Part shown: positions 21,005 to 33,798 of the stretch, one piece after another
How positions within the stretch are numbered: position 1 is the first letter of the stretch
How the letters are laid out: each line of letters starts with the position of its first letter
Origin: Streptomyces avermitilis MA-4680 = NBRC 14893
Lineage (GTDB): Bacteria; Actinomycetota; Actinomycetes; Streptomycetales; Streptomycetaceae
Assembly (NCBI RefSeq): GCF_000009765.2
Contig: NC_003155.5
Span: forward strand, 3,348,001 to 3,412,000
DNA length: 64,000 nt
Direction of reading: 5' to 3'
Translations under genes and position numbers: made by a program
The notes under the pieces: generated by a model
What the model saw: only the letters and a program-made list of their open reading frames with translations
Databases searched by the model: none
What the model was told of the DNA's origin: nothing

Positions 21005-21040
21005 CTGGGGGGTGCATCGGAACCGATGCACCCCCCAGGG
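21005..21040 (-). terminator. gatB terminator (17-bp perfect hairpin)
   Basis: CCTGGGGGGTGCATCGG (21005-21021) and CCGATGCACCCCCCAGG (21024-21040) form a perfect 17-bp palindrome with a 2-nt centre, 19 nt past the gatB stop. No U-tract follows. Confidence 0.85.
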
Positions 21041-21058
21041 CTTGCAAAAAGGCGGAAC

Positions 21059-22576
21059 TCAGCCCTCGCTGACGCCGAGCTTCTCCAGGATCAGCTCCTT
21101 GACGCGGGCCGCGTCGGCCTGGCCACGGGTGGCCTTCATGACGGCGCCGACCAGGGCGCCGGCCGCGGCCACCTTGCCGCCGCGGATCTTGTCCGCGACG
21201 CCCGGGTTGCCCGCGATGGCCTCGTCGACGGCGGCGGTCAGGGCGCCCTCGTCGGAGACGACCTTCAGACCGCGCTTCTCGACGACCTCGTCCGGAGTGC
21301 CCTCGCCCGCGAGGACGCCCTCGATGACCTGGCGGGCCAGCTTGTCGTTGAGCTCTCCGGCGACGACGAGCTGTGCCACCCGGGCGACCTGCGCCGGGGT
21401 GATGGGCAGGTCCTCCAGGGCCTTGCCCGACTCGTTGGCGCTGCGGGCCAGTTCGCCCATCCACCACTTGCGGGCGGACGCCGCGTCGGCACCGGCCTCG
21501 ATCGTGGCGACGATCGGGTCGATGGCACCGGCGTTGAGGATCGACTGCATGTCGTGGGCGTTGACGCCCCACTCCTCGCGCAGCCGGTTACGACGCGCCA
21601 GCGGCTGCTCGGGCAGGCCCGCGCGCAGCTCCTCGACCCACGCGCGGGACGGGGCGACGGGGACGAGGTCGGGCTCCGGGAAGTACCGGTAGTCCTCGGC
21701 CTCCTCCTTCACCCGGCCCGAGGTCGTGGACCCCGTGTCCTCGTGGAAGTGGCGGGTCTCCTGGATGATCGTGCCGCCGGAGTTCAGCACCGCGGCGTGC
21801 CGCTGGATCTCGAACCGGGCCGCACGCTCCACGGAGCGCAGGGAGTTGACGTTCTTCGTCTCGGAGCGCGTGCCGAACTTCTCCCGGCCGTGCGGGCGCA
21901 GGGAGAGGTTCACGTCGCAGCGCATCTGCCCCATCTCCATGCGGGCCTCCGACACACCGAGCGCCCGGATGAGCTCGCGCAGCTCGGCGACGTACGCCTT
22001 GGCGACCTCGGGAGCACGCTCTCCCGCACCCTCGATCGGCTTGGTGACGATCTCGATGAGGGGGATGCCCGCGCGGTTGTAGTCGAGCAGGGAGTGCGAG
22101 GCGCCGTGGATACGGCCGGTCGCGCCACCGACGTGCGTCGACTTGCCGGTGTCCTCCTCCATGTGGGCACGCTCGATCTCCACCCGGAAGACCTCGCCGT
22201 CCTCCAGCTGCACGTCGAGATAGCCGTTGAAGGCGATCGGCTCGTCGTACTGGGAGGTCTGGAAGTTCTTCGGCATGTCCGGATAGAAGTAGTTCTTCCG
22301 GGCGAAGCGGCACCACTCGGCGATCTCGCAGTGCAGCGCGAGACCGATCTTGATGGCGGACTCGACGCCGATCGCGTTGACGACCGGCAGTGCGCCGGGC
22401 ATGCCGAGGCAGGTCGGGCAGGTCTGCGAGTTGGGCTCGGCGCCCAGCTCGGTGGAACACCCGCAGAACATCTTGGTCTTGGTGCCGAGTTCGACATGGA
22501 CCTCGAGGCCCATGACGGGGTCGTACGACGCCAGGGCGTCCTCGTACGACACCAGCTCGTCGGTCGTGGTGGTCAC
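21059..22576 (-). CDS. gatB: aspartyl/glutamyl-tRNA amidotransferase subunit B
   Basis: The 505-residue tRNA-binding/kinase subunit of GatCAB, which converts misacylated Glu-tRNA(Gln) and Asp-tRNA(Asn) to Gln-tRNA and Asn-tRNA. It starts at GTG 22576 ([30 protein letters not shown]). The cradle domain has the zinc-knuckle-like Cys motif CGCSTELG...[12 protein letters not shown] and the [13 protein letters not shown] signature; the C-terminal YqeY-like tRNA-binding domain ends in LGVSEG. Last gene of gatC-gatA-(80 aa)-gatB, 16 nt after the small gene. Confidence 0.97.
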   Translation of the reverse strand: MTTTTDELVSYEDALASYDPVMGLEVHVELGTKTKMFCGCSTELGAEPNSQTCPTCLGMPGALPVVNAIGVESAIKIGLALHCEIAEWCRFARKNYFYPDMPKNFQTSQYDEPIAFNGYLDVQLEDGEVFRVEIERAHMEEDTGKSTHVGGATGRIHGASHSLLDYNRAGIPLIEIVTKPIEGAGERAPEVAKAYVAELRELIRALGVSEARMEMGQMRCDVNLSLRPHGREKFGTRSETKNVNSLRSVERAARFEIQRHAAVLNSGGTIIQETRHFHEDTGSTTSGRVKEEAEDYRYFPEPDLVPVAPSRAWVEELRAGLPEQPLARRNRLREEWGVNAHDMQSILNAGAIDPIVATIEAGADAASARKWWMGELARSANESGKALEDLPITPAQVARVAQLVVAGELNDKLARQVIEGVLAGEGTPDEVVEKRGLKVVSDEGALTAAVDEAIAGNPGVADKIRGGKVAAAGALVGAVMKATRGQADAARVKELILEKLGVSEG

Positions 22577-22592
22577 GGTGAAAACTTCCCTC

Positions 22593-22831
22593 TCAGCCCA
22601 GCAGGACGTCGTCGTCGCCCAGGCGCTTGAGCTCCCGGTAGAGGATGGCGAGGCCGGTGACGATGGCGGCGGCGGACACGGCCGCGTCGATGAGGCGCAG
22701 CGTGTCGCTCTCGAGGCGGGCCTTCTTGGCCTGCTTGGCGACCCCGATCACACCGAACGCGGTGGTCGCGATGGACAGGTACGTACCGGACTTGGACTTC
22801 TTGAAGCCCTTGGCCTTGGTCAGTGCGGTGC

Positions 22832-22835
<4 letters not shown>
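22593..22835 (-). CDS. small membrane-associated protein inside the gat operon
   Basis: 80 residues from GTG 22835 ([21 protein letters not shown]). It has a basic N-terminus (KAKGFKKSK), a weakly hydrophobic segment ([15 protein letters not shown]), and a clear membrane helix ([19 protein letters not shown]) before an acidic end GDDDVLLG. Its GTG overlaps the gatA stop as GTGA, so translation is coupled to gatA, and gatB follows after 16 nt. This small gene between gatA and gatB is not part of the known GatCAB enzyme. Function unknown; a membrane tether or unrelated passenger are both possible. Confidence 0.82.
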
Positions 22836-24337
<1,502 letters not shown>

Positions 24338-24342
24338 GGTGA

Positions 24343-24639
24343 TTAGTCCTCCCCCAGGATCTGCGGCACCTTGAAACGCTGCTGCTCCTGGGCCGGGGCG
24401 CCGGAGAGCGCCTGCTCGGGGGTGAGCGACGGACGGACCTCGTCCGCGCGCATGACGTTCGTCAGCGGCAGCGGGTGAGAGGTCGGCGGTACGTCTTGGT
24501 CGGCGACCTCGCTGACGCGGGCGACCGCGCCGATGATGTCGTCGAGCTGGCCGGCGAAGTGGTCGAGCTCTTCCGCCTTCAGCTCCAGACGCGCCAGCCG
24601 TGCGAGGTGGGCGACCTCCTCGCGCGTGATGCCAGGCAT
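24343..24639 (-). CDS. gatC: aspartyl/glutamyl-tRNA amidotransferase subunit C
   Basis: The 98-residue GatC that wraps around and stabilises GatA-GatB. The start is ATG 24639 ([20 protein letters not shown]), length normal for the family. Conserved features: the N-terminal helix [19 protein letters not shown], then [31 protein letters not shown] segment, and the C-terminal PQILGED. First gene of the operon; its promoter should lie in the repeat-containing gap 24640-24949. Confidence 0.96.
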   Translation of the reverse strand: MPGITREEVAHLARLARLELKAEELDHFAGQLDDIIGAVARVSEVADQDVPPTSHPLPLTNVMRADEVRPSLTPEQALSGAPAQEQQRFKVPQILGED

Positions 24640-24777
24640 GCAGCGATCCTCTGGGGTGAGAGTGTGTGGTTTGGGCCCAATCCTATGGGGCGGCCGCGGG
24701 TGCCCGCGCACGGGCTTGTCCGGGCCCTCTCACCGATCCGGCGGACGGGCGGCTCGCGGGCGACGGGCAACGCCCAC

Positions 24778-24801
24778 GGGAATGCCCACGGGAATGCCCA
24801 C
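24778..24801. repeat. 12-bp tandem repeat
   Basis: GGGAATGCCCAC occurs twice in tandem (24778-24789, 24790-24801), preceded by the related unit GGGCAACGCCCAC. Confidence 0.75.
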
Positions 24802-24840
24802 GCGGTCAGCGGAACGTCACTGGCGGTTCCGGCGATGCGA

Positions 24841-24934
24841 ACGTCACGCGCCGTACGGACGGGTACGGGCGTACAGACGATGCAGGCGGTACGGACGTCA
24901 CGGGCCGTACGGACGGGTACGGGCCGTACAGACG
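24841..24934. repeat. 40-bp imperfect direct repeat, period 54
   Basis: The segment 24841-24879 recurs at 24895-24934 with one substitution and one inserted base; both begin ACGTCACG and end GTACAGACG and contain CCGTACGGACGGGTACGGG. They lie just past the stop of the GGDEF/EAL gene and about 200 bp upstream of gatC. Confidence 0.75.
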
Positions 24935-24949
24935 GCGCGGACGGGAGAA

Positions 24950-27286
24950 CTATTCGTCCGTCGCCGCCGCGGGCAACGCCGCCGTCGGCCGCTGCCACCC
25001 CCGCGATCCCCGCGCCCGCAGCCACGCCGTCGCCTCGTCCGCCGGCATCGCCGCGGCCACCAGCCAGCCCTGGACGGCGTCGCAGCCCAGGTCCCGCAAC
25101 CGCTCCCATGTCTCGTCGTCCTCGACGCCCTCCGCGACGACCAGCAGCCCCAGCGAATGGGCGAGATCCACCGTGCAGCGCACGATCGCCGCGTCCTGCG
25201 TGTCGACGGCCAGCCGGGCCACGAACGACCGGTCGATCTTCAGCTCGCTGACCGGCAGCCGCCGCAGGTGCACGAGCGAGGAGTACCCCGTGCCGAAGTC
25301 GTCCAGCGACATCTTCACCCCGTGCCCGGTGAGCCCGGCGAGCGTGTCCGCCGCCCGCTGCGGGTCCTCCAGGAGCACGTGTTCCGTTATCTCCAGCTGC
25401 AGCGCCCCCGCCGGAACCCCGTGCCGGGCCAGCCGGGCCGCCACCGAACCCGCGAAGCCGGGGGTGTGGACGTCACGCGGCGAGACGTTCACGGCCACCG
25501 GCACCCGCAGACCCTGCGCCCGCCAGCGCGCCACCTGCCCGAGCGCCGTCTCCAGCACGTACTCCGTCAGATGCGGCATCAGCCCCGACGACTCGGCGAT
25601 GGCGATGAACTCGTCCGGCGGCACCTTGCCGCGCTCGGGGTGCACCCACCGCACGAGCGCCTCCAGACCGGCGACCTGCCCGTCGAAGCGCACCTTCGGC
25701 TGGTAGTGCAGCTCCACGTCGCCGGCGTCCAGCGCCCGGCGCAGGTCTCCCAGCAGGCCGAGCCGGTCCGGTGTGTTCGAGTCCCGCTTGGACTCGTACA
25801 CCTCCACCCCCGTACGGTCCCGCTTCGCCTGGTACATCGCGACGTCCGCGCGTTGCAGCAGCCCCTCCGCGTCCAGTGCGTGGTCGGGGAAGACGGCGAG
25901 CCCGGCGCTGGCCTCCAGGACGAGCGTGAGCCCGTCGAGGTCGAGCGGCGAGCCGAGGGCTGCGACCAGGTTGCGGGCGACCCGGGTGGCGGACGTCGTG
26001 GAGTCCGCGACGGGAAGTAACACGGCGAACTCGTCACCCCCGAGCCGCGCGGCCTCCGCTCCGCGCGGCAGGGCGAGCCGCAGCCGGTCGGCTATCTGCA
26101 GCAGCAGCCGGTCGCCGGCGAGGTGACCGAGCGTGTCGTTCACCGCCCGGAAGCGGTCGAGGTCTATCAGCAGCAGGGCGGAGCGCGCCCCGATGCGTTC
26201 GGCGTCGTCCAGCGCCGTCCAGGTCCGCTCCAGCAGCCACTGCCGGTTGGGCAGCCCGGTCAGCGGGTCGCGCAGTTGTTCCTCCGCCCGGGCCCGGGCT
26301 ATCCACAGGGTGGAGTCGAGGGCGATGAGGGGGATGGCGAAGAGCGGCAGCAGGAGCGGGAGCGCGTCGGCGACGACGCAGATCAGCGGCGCGATGCCGA
26401 GCAGCGCGACCGCGAGGAGTCCCTGTCTGACCAGGGCGGTGCGGGCGACCGTGGGCACACCGCCGGTGCGCGGCGTGTGCACGTACCAGACCAGTGTGCG
26501 GGTCACCGCGAGATAGGCGACCGCGACCAGCGCCAGCTCGGGCACGGTGTAGACGGTCCAGCTCTGGGGGTCCCAGGGCGTCTCGACGGACGGCACGCGC
26601 CCGAACGCGGCCAGCACCAGCGCACCCGCGCCGATGCCGAGGAGGTCGACCGAGCCGTGCAGCACGCCCCCTCGCCAGCGGTCGCGTCGGGCTATGCCGA
26701 CGAGGACGACGACGGTGAGGCTGACCATCCCGGCCGGCACCCAGCCGTACAGCAGCAGGACGGCGAGGGTGAGGGCGGCACCGGAGCCCGTGCCGCCCCA
26801 CCAGCGGGCGCGGCCGAGCGCGACCAGGTGGCCGACGATGACGCCGGTGAGCACGGCCAGGGACCAGCCGACGGTGCCGGACGGGAAGAGCGCGTGGTTC
26901 CAGGTGAACGCCCGGTAGAAGCCGGCGCCGAGCACGAAGCCCGCCGTCGCGACGACGGCCGCGGGCAGCGCGGGCCAGGACAGGTGTCGCTCGGAGTCGG
27001 GGCCGGACGTCCCGGGGCCCTGCCCGGCGCCCAGCGCTCCGCTGCCGGGGGCGGCGGTGAGCGGCATGACGCCGGGGGCGTTCCCCCGCGCCGGTCCGCG
27101 TCCGTCCACGCCCGCGAGCCCCGAAGTGCGCGCCACGCGGCGGATTCCGCCGGGCTCCCGGCTGCCTCCCCACACGCGGCTCCGTTCGACCGGGGCGACC
27201 CCTGTGGGCCGCCGAGACCCCCATCGCCATGCGCCGGACCTCCGGCGCAGCCGTGAGTCCGGGGCGGCGCTCTCGGTCGGTTCCAT
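24950..27286 (-). CDS. rmdB: membrane GGDEF-EAL c-di-GMP phosphodiesterase, probably RmdB
   Basis: 778 residues from ATG 27286 (MEPTESAAPDSRL), with GAGGGACGGGA just upstream; the open frame extends 17 codons further, without a ribosome-binding site. A Gly/Arg-rich cytoplasmic start precedes about nine membrane segments (about residues 100-330), then GGDEF (ARLGGDEFAVLL near residue 415) and EAL (about 510-760). Both signatures look intact: LEALVRW, DDFGTGYSSL, VAEGVED. The position next to ligA fits Streptomyces RmdB (SCO5495 as I recall it), a phosphodiesterase that lowers c-di-GMP during development. Activity is inferred from motifs; the GGDEF part may be active or an allosteric site. Confidence 0.92.
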   Translation of the reverse strand: MEPTESAAPDSRLRRRSGAWRWGSRRPTGVAPVERSRVWGGSREPGGIRRVARTSGLAGVDGRGPARGNAPGVMPLTAAPGSGALGAGQGPGTSGPDSERHLSWPALPAAVVATAGFVLGAGFYRAFTWNHALFPSGTVGWSLAVLTGVIVGHLVALGRARWWGGTGSGAALTLAVLLLYGWVPAGMVSLTVVVLVGIARRDRWRGGVLHGSVDLLGIGAGALVLAAFGRVPSVETPWDPQSWTVYTVPELALVAVAYLAVTRTLVWYVHTPRTGGVPTVARTALVRQGLLAVALLGIAPLICVVADALPLLLPLFAIPLIALDSTLWIARARAEEQLRDPLTGLPNRQWLLERTWTALDDAERIGARSALLLIDLDRFRAVNDTLGHLAGDRLLLQIADRLRLALPRGAEAARLGGDEFAVLLPVADSTTSATRVARNLVAALGSPLDLDGLTLVLEASAGLAVFPDHALDAEGLLQRADVAMYQAKRDRTGVEVYESKRDSNTPDRLGLLGDLRRALDAGDVELHYQPKVRFDGQVAGLEALVRWVHPERGKVPPDEFIAIAESSGLMPHLTEYVLETALGQVARWRAQGLRVPVAVNVSPRDVHTPGFAGSVAARLARHGVPAGALQLEITEHVLLEDPQRAADTLAGLTGHGVKMSLDDFGTGYSSLVHLRRLPVSELKIDRSFVARLAVDTQDAAIVRCTVDLAHSLGLLVVAEGVEDDETWERLRDLGCDAVQGWLVAAAMPADEATAWLRARGSRGWQRPTAALPAAATDE

Positions 27287-27522
27287 TCCCGTCCCTCTCA
27301 CAGCCGGCAGTGCCCACGCGACGCGGCCCGAGTCCATTCAACTGCCGTCAACTGCCAACGGCACCGCGTCTGAAAACCCACCACGCGTCCGGGCACGGCA
27401 GGCGCACACCTCAACAGTAGGCCGCAGAAGGCTTCCACGGGCAGCGGTCGTCGACGGTTGCCCGAATGCGACCCGGCCACCCGTATGCATCTGGTATGCG
27501 CCGAACGGGTGGCCTTCAACCG

Positions 27523-29730
<2,208 letters not shown>

Positions 29731-30738
29731 TTACTCAGGGTTGTCCGCGAGTGATCTCGCCGCCCGGACGCAGTGGGCGAGCGCCTGGCGCGCGTACGCC
29801 GGAGAAGCGCCCGCGAGCCCGCACGACGGAGTGACCGTGACCGCCTCCGCGAGAAGCCCCGGATGCAGCCCCAGCCTGCGCCACAGCGTCCTGACACCCA
29901 TGACGCTACCGGCAGGGTCTGACAATGGGCCGTCCGTCCCCGGCACGACACCGGCGAGCAGCTTCGTCCCCCCTTCCACGGCTTCCCCGATCACGTCGTC
30001 GTCACGCTCGGTGAGCAGCGAGAAGTCGAAGGAGACCGCCGCCGCGCCCGCCCTGCGCAGGAGGGCGAACGGGACGTCCGGTGCGCAGGAGTGCACCACG
30101 ACCGGTCCCTCCCCGTGCACCCCGACGACGTCCCGGAGCGTGGCCTCGACGGCCTGCCGGTCGACGGCCCGGTGGGTGCGGTAGCCGCTGGCGCTCTTCA
30201 CCTGCCCGCGCAGTACGGCGGTGAGCGAGGGCTCGTCGAGCTGGAGCACGAGCTGTGCGCCCGGGATGCGCCGTCGCACCTCTTCGAGATGGCTGCGCAG
30301 CCCCTCGGCGAGCGAACCGGCGAGATCCCGGCAGGCGCCGGGGTCCGACAGCGCCACCTCGCCGTTCTTCAACTCCAGCGCGGCGGCCAGGGTCCAGGGC
30401 CCCACCGCCTGCACCTTGACCGGCCCCTCGTACCCCTGGGTGAACTCCTCCAGCGCGTCGAGGTCCTCCCCCAGCCAGGAGCGGGCCCGCTTGGTGTCCC
30501 GCCCCGGCCGGTCCCCGATCCGCCAACCGCTGGGCTCCACGCGCGCGTACAGCTCGACGAGCATTCCGGCGGTGCGGCCGATCATGTCGGCGCCGGGCCC
30601 CCGGGCGGGCAGCTCGGCGAGGAAGGGGAAGTCCTCGACGGATCCGGTGACGGTCTTGGCGGTCTCCCGCGCGTCACCGCCCGGCATGGAGCCGACCCCG
30701 GTGGCGGAACCGAACCTGAACTCGCTGTTTTCACTCAC
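29731..30738 (-). CDS. MetE C-terminal-like methionine synthase family protein
   Basis: 335 residues (MSENSEFRFGSATGVGSMPGGDARE). It matches only the C-terminal catalytic half of cobalamin-independent methionine synthase (full MetE is about 750 residues). The likely zinc ligands are present: the His-x-Cys of VVVHSCAPDVPF and a second Cys in VTPSCGLAG; the segment LVLQLDEPSL is also typical. Such single-domain proteins are common in actinobacteria and archaea and may use a different methyl donor. Upstream of ligA and probably co-transcribed with it. Physiological substrate unknown. Confidence 0.88.
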   Translation of the reverse strand: MSENSEFRFGSATGVGSMPGGDARETAKTVTGSVEDFPFLAELPARGPGADMIGRTAGMLVELYARVEPSGWRIGDRPGRDTKRARSWLGEDLDALEEFTQGYEGPVKVQAVGPWTLAAALELKNGEVALSDPGACRDLAGSLAEGLRSHLEEVRRRIPGAQLVLQLDEPSLTAVLRGQVKSASGYRTHRAVDRQAVEATLRDVVGVHGEGPVVVHSCAPDVPFALLRRAGAAAVSFDFSLLTERDDDVIGEAVEGGTKLLAGVVPGTDGPLSDPAGSVMGVRTLWRRLGLHPGLLAEAVTVTPSCGLAGASPAYARQALAHCVRAARSLADNPE

Positions 30739-30784
30739 CCCGGAAGCCTAAGCCTCCGGCGGGGGGGGCGGTTTCAGGGTGCCG

Positions 30785-30810
30785 CCGTCCGTGCCGGGGT
30801 GCCCGGACGG
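30785..30810 (-). terminator. hairpin downstream of the SDR gene
   Basis: CCGTCCG (30785-30791) pairs with CGGACGG (30804-30810), 35 nt past the SDR stop codon. Likely terminator between the SDR and MetE-like genes. Confidence 0.6.
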
Positions 30811-30844
30811 ACCGACGGCACCGACCTGCGCCGAGGAACCGCCG

Positions 30845-31534
30845 TCAGTGGCCCGGCCGCACCGTCAGGTCGTTGACCTCCGCGTCCCGGGGCAGGTCCA
30901 GGGACATCAGGATCGTCGTCGCGACCGACTCGGGGTCGATCCACTTCGCCGCCTCGTACTCCTTGCCCTCCTGCTGGTGGACCTTGGCCTGCATGGGGCT
31001 CGCGGTGCGGCCGGGGTAGACCGAGGTGACCCGGATCCCGTTCGCGTGCTCCTCCTCGCGCAGGGCGTCCGCCAGGGCCTTCAGACCGTGCTTGGAGGCC
31101 GCGTACGCCGACCAGTCGGCGTGGGCGTTGAGACCCGAGCCCGAGTTCACGAACACCACCTGGCCGTGGGCCAGGCGGAGTTGGGGCAGGAAGTGGCGGG
31201 TCAGCTCGGCGGGGGCGATCAGGTTGACGTTGAGCTGGTGGCGCCAGGACTTCGGGGTCAGCTCGCCCACCGGGCCGAGATCGACCACGCCCGCGATGTG
31301 GAGCAGGGAATCCACGTGGTCCGGCAACGTCTGGTGCGAGAACGCCCAGGACAGCTTGTCGGGGTCCGCCAGGTCCCCGACCAGGGTCTTCGCCCCGGGG
31401 AACGCCGCCGCCAGTTCCTTCGCGCGGCCCGCGTCGCGCGCGTGGAGCACGAGTTCGTCCCCGCGCGCGTGCAGACGGCGGGTCACTGCCGCGCCGATGC
31501 CGGAGCCCGCCCCGGTGATCACATGTGTAGCCAT
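30845..31534 (-). CDS. short-chain dehydrogenase/reductase
   Basis: A classical SDR of 229 residues from ATG 31534 (MATHVITGAGSGIG); an ATG three codons earlier is also possible and neither has a good ribosome-binding site. Motifs: the cofactor-binding TGAGSGIG at residues 7-14, an Asn-containing segment NVNLIAP, and the catalytic Ser...Tyr-x-x-x-Lys with YAASKHG. Substrate unknown. It ends up 16 nt downstream of the LOG-family gene on the same strand, so the two are probably one transcript. Confidence 0.9.
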   Translation of the reverse strand: MATHVITGAGSGIGAAVTRRLHARGDELVLHARDAGRAKELAAAFPGAKTLVGDLADPDKLSWAFSHQTLPDHVDSLLHIAGVVDLGPVGELTPKSWRHQLNVNLIAPAELTRHFLPQLRLAHGQVVFVNSGSGLNAHADWSAYAASKHGLKALADALREEEHANGIRVTSVYPGRTASPMQAKVHQQEGKEYEAAKWIDPESVATTILMSLDLPRDAEVNDLTVRPGH

Positions 31535-31550
31535 GCCGGCCATGCTCGCA

Positions 31551-32090
31551 TCAGACGGTGCCGAACGACTCCTCGAGGTAGGCCAGCGCGCCCACCGGCT
31601 CCTCGGCGAAGAACACCAGGTCCGTGAGGGGGCAGGGCAGGAACCCCTCGTCCTCCATGCGCCGGAACTGCTCCTTCAGGCCGTCGTAGAAGCCCGCGGT
31701 GTTCAGCAGCACCACGGGCTTGTCGGTGTGACCGTGCTTCTTCAGCTCCAGGATCTCCGTCGCCTCGTCCAGCGTCCCGGTCCCGCCGACCATGATCACA
31801 ACGGCGTCGGCCCGTTCCAGGAGCAGCGCCTTGCGCTCCGCGAGGTCACGGGCGATGACCATCTCGTCGGCGCCTGCGCGGGCCTTGGCGGCGAGGAAGT
31901 CCACGGAGACCCCGAGGAGCCGGCCGCCCGCCTCCTGCACACCGTCGGCGACCACCTTCATGAGACCGACGTCGGAGCCGCCCCACACCAGTGTGTGCCC
32001 GCCCTTGCCGAGCAGTTCCGCGAACTCCCGCGCGGGGCGCGTGTAGCGGTCGTCGAGGTCGGCGGCGGAGAGGAAGACGCAGATTTTCAT
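31551..32090 (-). CDS. LOG-family (TIGR00730-like) nucleotide-processing protein
   Basis: 179 residues from ATG 32090 (MKICVFLSAADLDDRYTRPA). A Rossmann-like fold related to lysine-decarboxylase-like/LOG proteins, which cleave nucleoside 5'-monophosphates to base and ribose phosphate. The usual PGGxGTxxE motif reads VGGTGTLDEATE: the glycines, Thr and Glu are kept but the leading Pro is Val. The upstream RK motif is in RDLAERKALLLERAD. The family assignment is good; the base-releasing activity is inferred. Confidence 0.85.
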   Translation of the reverse strand: MKICVFLSAADLDDRYTRPAREFAELLGKGGHTLVWGGSDVGLMKVVADGVQEAGGRLLGVSVDFLAAKARAGADEMVIARDLAERKALLLERADAVVIMVGGTGTLDEATEILELKKHGHTDKPVVLLNTAGFYDGLKEQFRRMEDEGFLPCPLTDLVFFAEEPVGALAYLEESFGTV

Positions 32091-32120
32091 GGTTTTACCG
32101 TACGCGGGAAGAACCCCGGC

Positions 32121-32140
32121 CCCGCGAGCGCTTTCGCGGG
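32121..32140. promoter_or_regulatory. palindrome abutting the DUF427 start codon
   Basis: CCCGCGA (32121-32127) and TCGCGGG (32134-32140) form a perfect 7-bp inverted repeat ending 1 nt before the ATG at 32142, in the 51-bp divergent gap with the LOG gene. It replaces any Shine-Dalgarno. It may be an operator or an RNA hairpin that hides the start. Confidence 0.4.
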
Positions 32141-32141
32141 T

Positions 32142-32465
32142 ATGGCTGAAGGACACACGATCACGATCGAGCAGGGCACCGAGCGCGTCCGCGTGGTGCA
32201 CGGCGACCAGGTCCTGGCGGAGAGCGACCGGCCCCTGCTGCTGCGGGAGACGGGCTGCCCCGTGCGCTACTACCTCCCGCCGGAGGACGTACGCCTGGAC
32301 CTGCTGAAGCCCTCGGAGACCCACACGCACTGCCCCTTCAAGGGCACGGCCTCGTACTGGTCCCTGCCGGACGCGGCGGACCTGGTGTGGGCCTACCCGG
32401 AACCCAAGCCGGACGTCGCGCAGATCAAGGACCATCTCTGCTTCTACGAAGTCGAAGTGGCCTGA
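32142..32465 (+). CDS. DUF427 domain protein
   Basis: 107 residues (MAEGHTITIEQGTERVRVV). Hallmarks of the DUF427 family: LLRETGCPVRYYLPPEDV, then SETHTHCPFKGTASYW and VWAYPEP. It is a small beta-rich cytoplasmic protein, widespread in actinobacteria, of unknown biochemical role. Divergent from the LOG gene. The last 19 nt, including the stop codon, are tandemly duplicated just downstream. Confidence 0.9.
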   Translation: MAEGHTITIEQGTERVRVVHGDQVLAESDRPLLLRETGCPVRYYLPPEDVRLDLLKPSETHTHCPFKGTASYWSLPDAADLVWAYPEPKPDVAQIKDHLCFYEVEVA

Positions 32466-32484
32466 CGAAGTCGAAGTGGCCTGA
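32447..32484. repeat. 19-bp tandem repeat spanning the DUF427 stop codon
   Basis: CGAAGTCGAAGTGGCCTGA occurs at 32447-32465 and 32466-32484 with no spacer. The first copy holds the real TGA. The unit is not a multiple of three, so the second TGA is in another frame. Confidence 0.85.
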
Positions 32485-32572
32485 CGTGCGCGCACGCACG
32501 CCTGGCACGCGTCCCGGGGCGCACGCACGCGTGGCCGCGTCCCGGGGCGCACGCACGCGTGGCACGCGCCTC
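32485..32572. repeat. GC-rich imperfect repeats between DUF427 and mnmA
   Basis: About three copies of a unit like CGTCCCGGGGCGCACGCACG with ACGCGTGGC follow the 19-bp repeat, filling most of the gap before the mnmA stop at 32608 (convergent). No gene seen; could form several overlapping hairpins. Confidence 0.6.
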
Positions 32573-32607
32573 GGGCCGCCCGTCTGCGTAGGCGTGCGGA
32601 TGCGTGC

Positions 32608-33738
32608 TTACGCCACCGCGGTCGCCGTCCGCGTCGTCGTCGCGATCGTCGCCGAGCCCACCACGCGCGTGCCGTCGTACAGCACGACCGCCTGGCCGGG
32701 GGCGACGCCGCGGACCGGCTCCGCGAAGGTGACCTGAAGCTCGCCGTCGACCAGCTCGGCCGTCACCTGTGTCTCGCCGCCGTGAGCGCGGAGCTGGGCC
32801 GTGTAGGTGCCCGGGCCCGTCGGGGCGGCGCCGCACCAGCGGGGCTTGATCGCCGTCAGGGCGGTGACGTCCAGGGCGGCCGCCGGGCCCACCGTCACCG
32901 TGTTGTCCACCGGGGAGATGTCCAGCACGTAGCGCGGCTTTCCGTCGGGCGCCGGGGTGCCGATGCGCAGCCCCTTGCGCTGGCCGATCGTGAAGCCGTA
33001 CGCGCCCTCGTGGGAGCCGACGACCGACCCGGACTCGTCGACGATGTCGCCCTCCGCCTTGCCCAGACGGTTCGCCAGGAAGCCCTGGGTGTCGCCGTCC
33101 GCGATGAAGCAGATGTCGTGCGAGTCCGGCTTCTTGGCGACCGCCAGGCCCCGGCGCTCGGCCTCCGCGCGGATCTCGTCCTTCGTCGTGACCGTGTCGC
33201 CGAGCGGGAACAGCGCGTGCGCGAGCTGGCGGTCGTCGAGGACCCCGAGGACGTACGACTGGTCCTTGGCCATGTCGGAGGCGCGGTGCAGCTCGCGGGT
33301 GCCGTCCTCGCGGACGATCACCTGTGCGTAGTGGCCCGTGCAGACCGCGTCGAAGCCGAGCGCCAGCGCCTTGTCGAGCAGCGCCGCGAACTTGATCTTC
33401 TCGTTGCAGCGCAGACACGGGTTCGGGGTGCGGCCGGCCTCGTACTCGGCGATGAAGTCCTCGACCACGTCCTCGCGGAAGCGCTCGGCGAGGTCCCAGA
33501 CGTAGAACGGGATGCCGATGACGTCCGCGGCGCGGCGGGCGTCGCGCGAGTCCTCGATGGTGCAGCAGCCACGCGCTCCGGTGCGGAACGACTGCGGGTT
33601 CGCGGACAGCGCGAGGTGCACGCCCGTCACGTCGTGACCTGCTTCCGCCGCGCGGGCGGCGGCTACGGCGGAGTCCACTCCGCCCGACATGGCGGCAAGG
33701 ACGCGGAGGCGGCGGGGGCGCTGCGGGGTCTCAGTCAT
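32608..33738 (-). CDS. mnmA: tRNA-specific 2-thiouridylase
   Basis: The 376-residue enzyme that places sulfur on U34 of Glu, Gln and Lys tRNAs, using ATP and persulfide from a cysteine desulfurase. Starts at ATG 33738 ([17 protein letters not shown]), with GGAGG 5-6 nt upstream. PP-loop SGGVDS at 18-23; catalytic Cys108 (NPCLRCNEK) and Cys210 (HDICFI), both intact; TGHYAQ and GQRKGL motifs; C-terminal beta-barrel to TATAVA. The cysteine desulfurase 3 kb away (36316-37485) is the likely sulfur donor, now separated from it by an amidase and a multicopper oxidase. Confidence 0.97.
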   Translation of the reverse strand: MTETPQRPRRLRVLAAMSGGVDSAVAAARAAEAGHDVTGVHLALSANPQSFRTGARGCCTIEDSRDARRAADVIGIPFYVWDLAERFREDVVEDFIAEYEAGRTPNPCLRCNEKIKFAALLDKALALGFDAVCTGHYAQVIVREDGTRELHRASDMAKDQSYVLGVLDDRQLAHALFPLGDTVTTKDEIRAEAERRGLAVAKKPDSHDICFIADGDTQGFLANRLGKAEGDIVDESGSVVGSHEGAYGFTIGQRKGLRIGTPAPDGKPRYVLDISPVDNTVTVGPAAALDVTALTAIKPRWCGAAPTGPGTYTAQLRAHGGETQVTAELVDGELQVTFAEPVRGVAPGQAVVLYDGTRVVGSATIATTTRTATAVA

Positions 33739-33798
33739 AACCCCTCCAGAGTAAAGGGCGGCGGGAACCGAAGCCCGCGCGTATGCGTTCACGATCAC

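Larger units (their letters stand above)
24640..24949. other. gene-free interval with repeats upstream of gatC
   Basis: 310 bp between the end of the GGDEF/EAL gene and gatC. I see no gene. It contains two direct-repeat families, listed separately, and must hold the gatC promoter, which I cannot place. Confidence 0.6.

Noticed and set aside
20156..22630. 824-codon open frame opposite the acetyltransferase and gatB
   Set aside because: It spans two certain minus-strand genes and their terminator; pure GC-driven openness.
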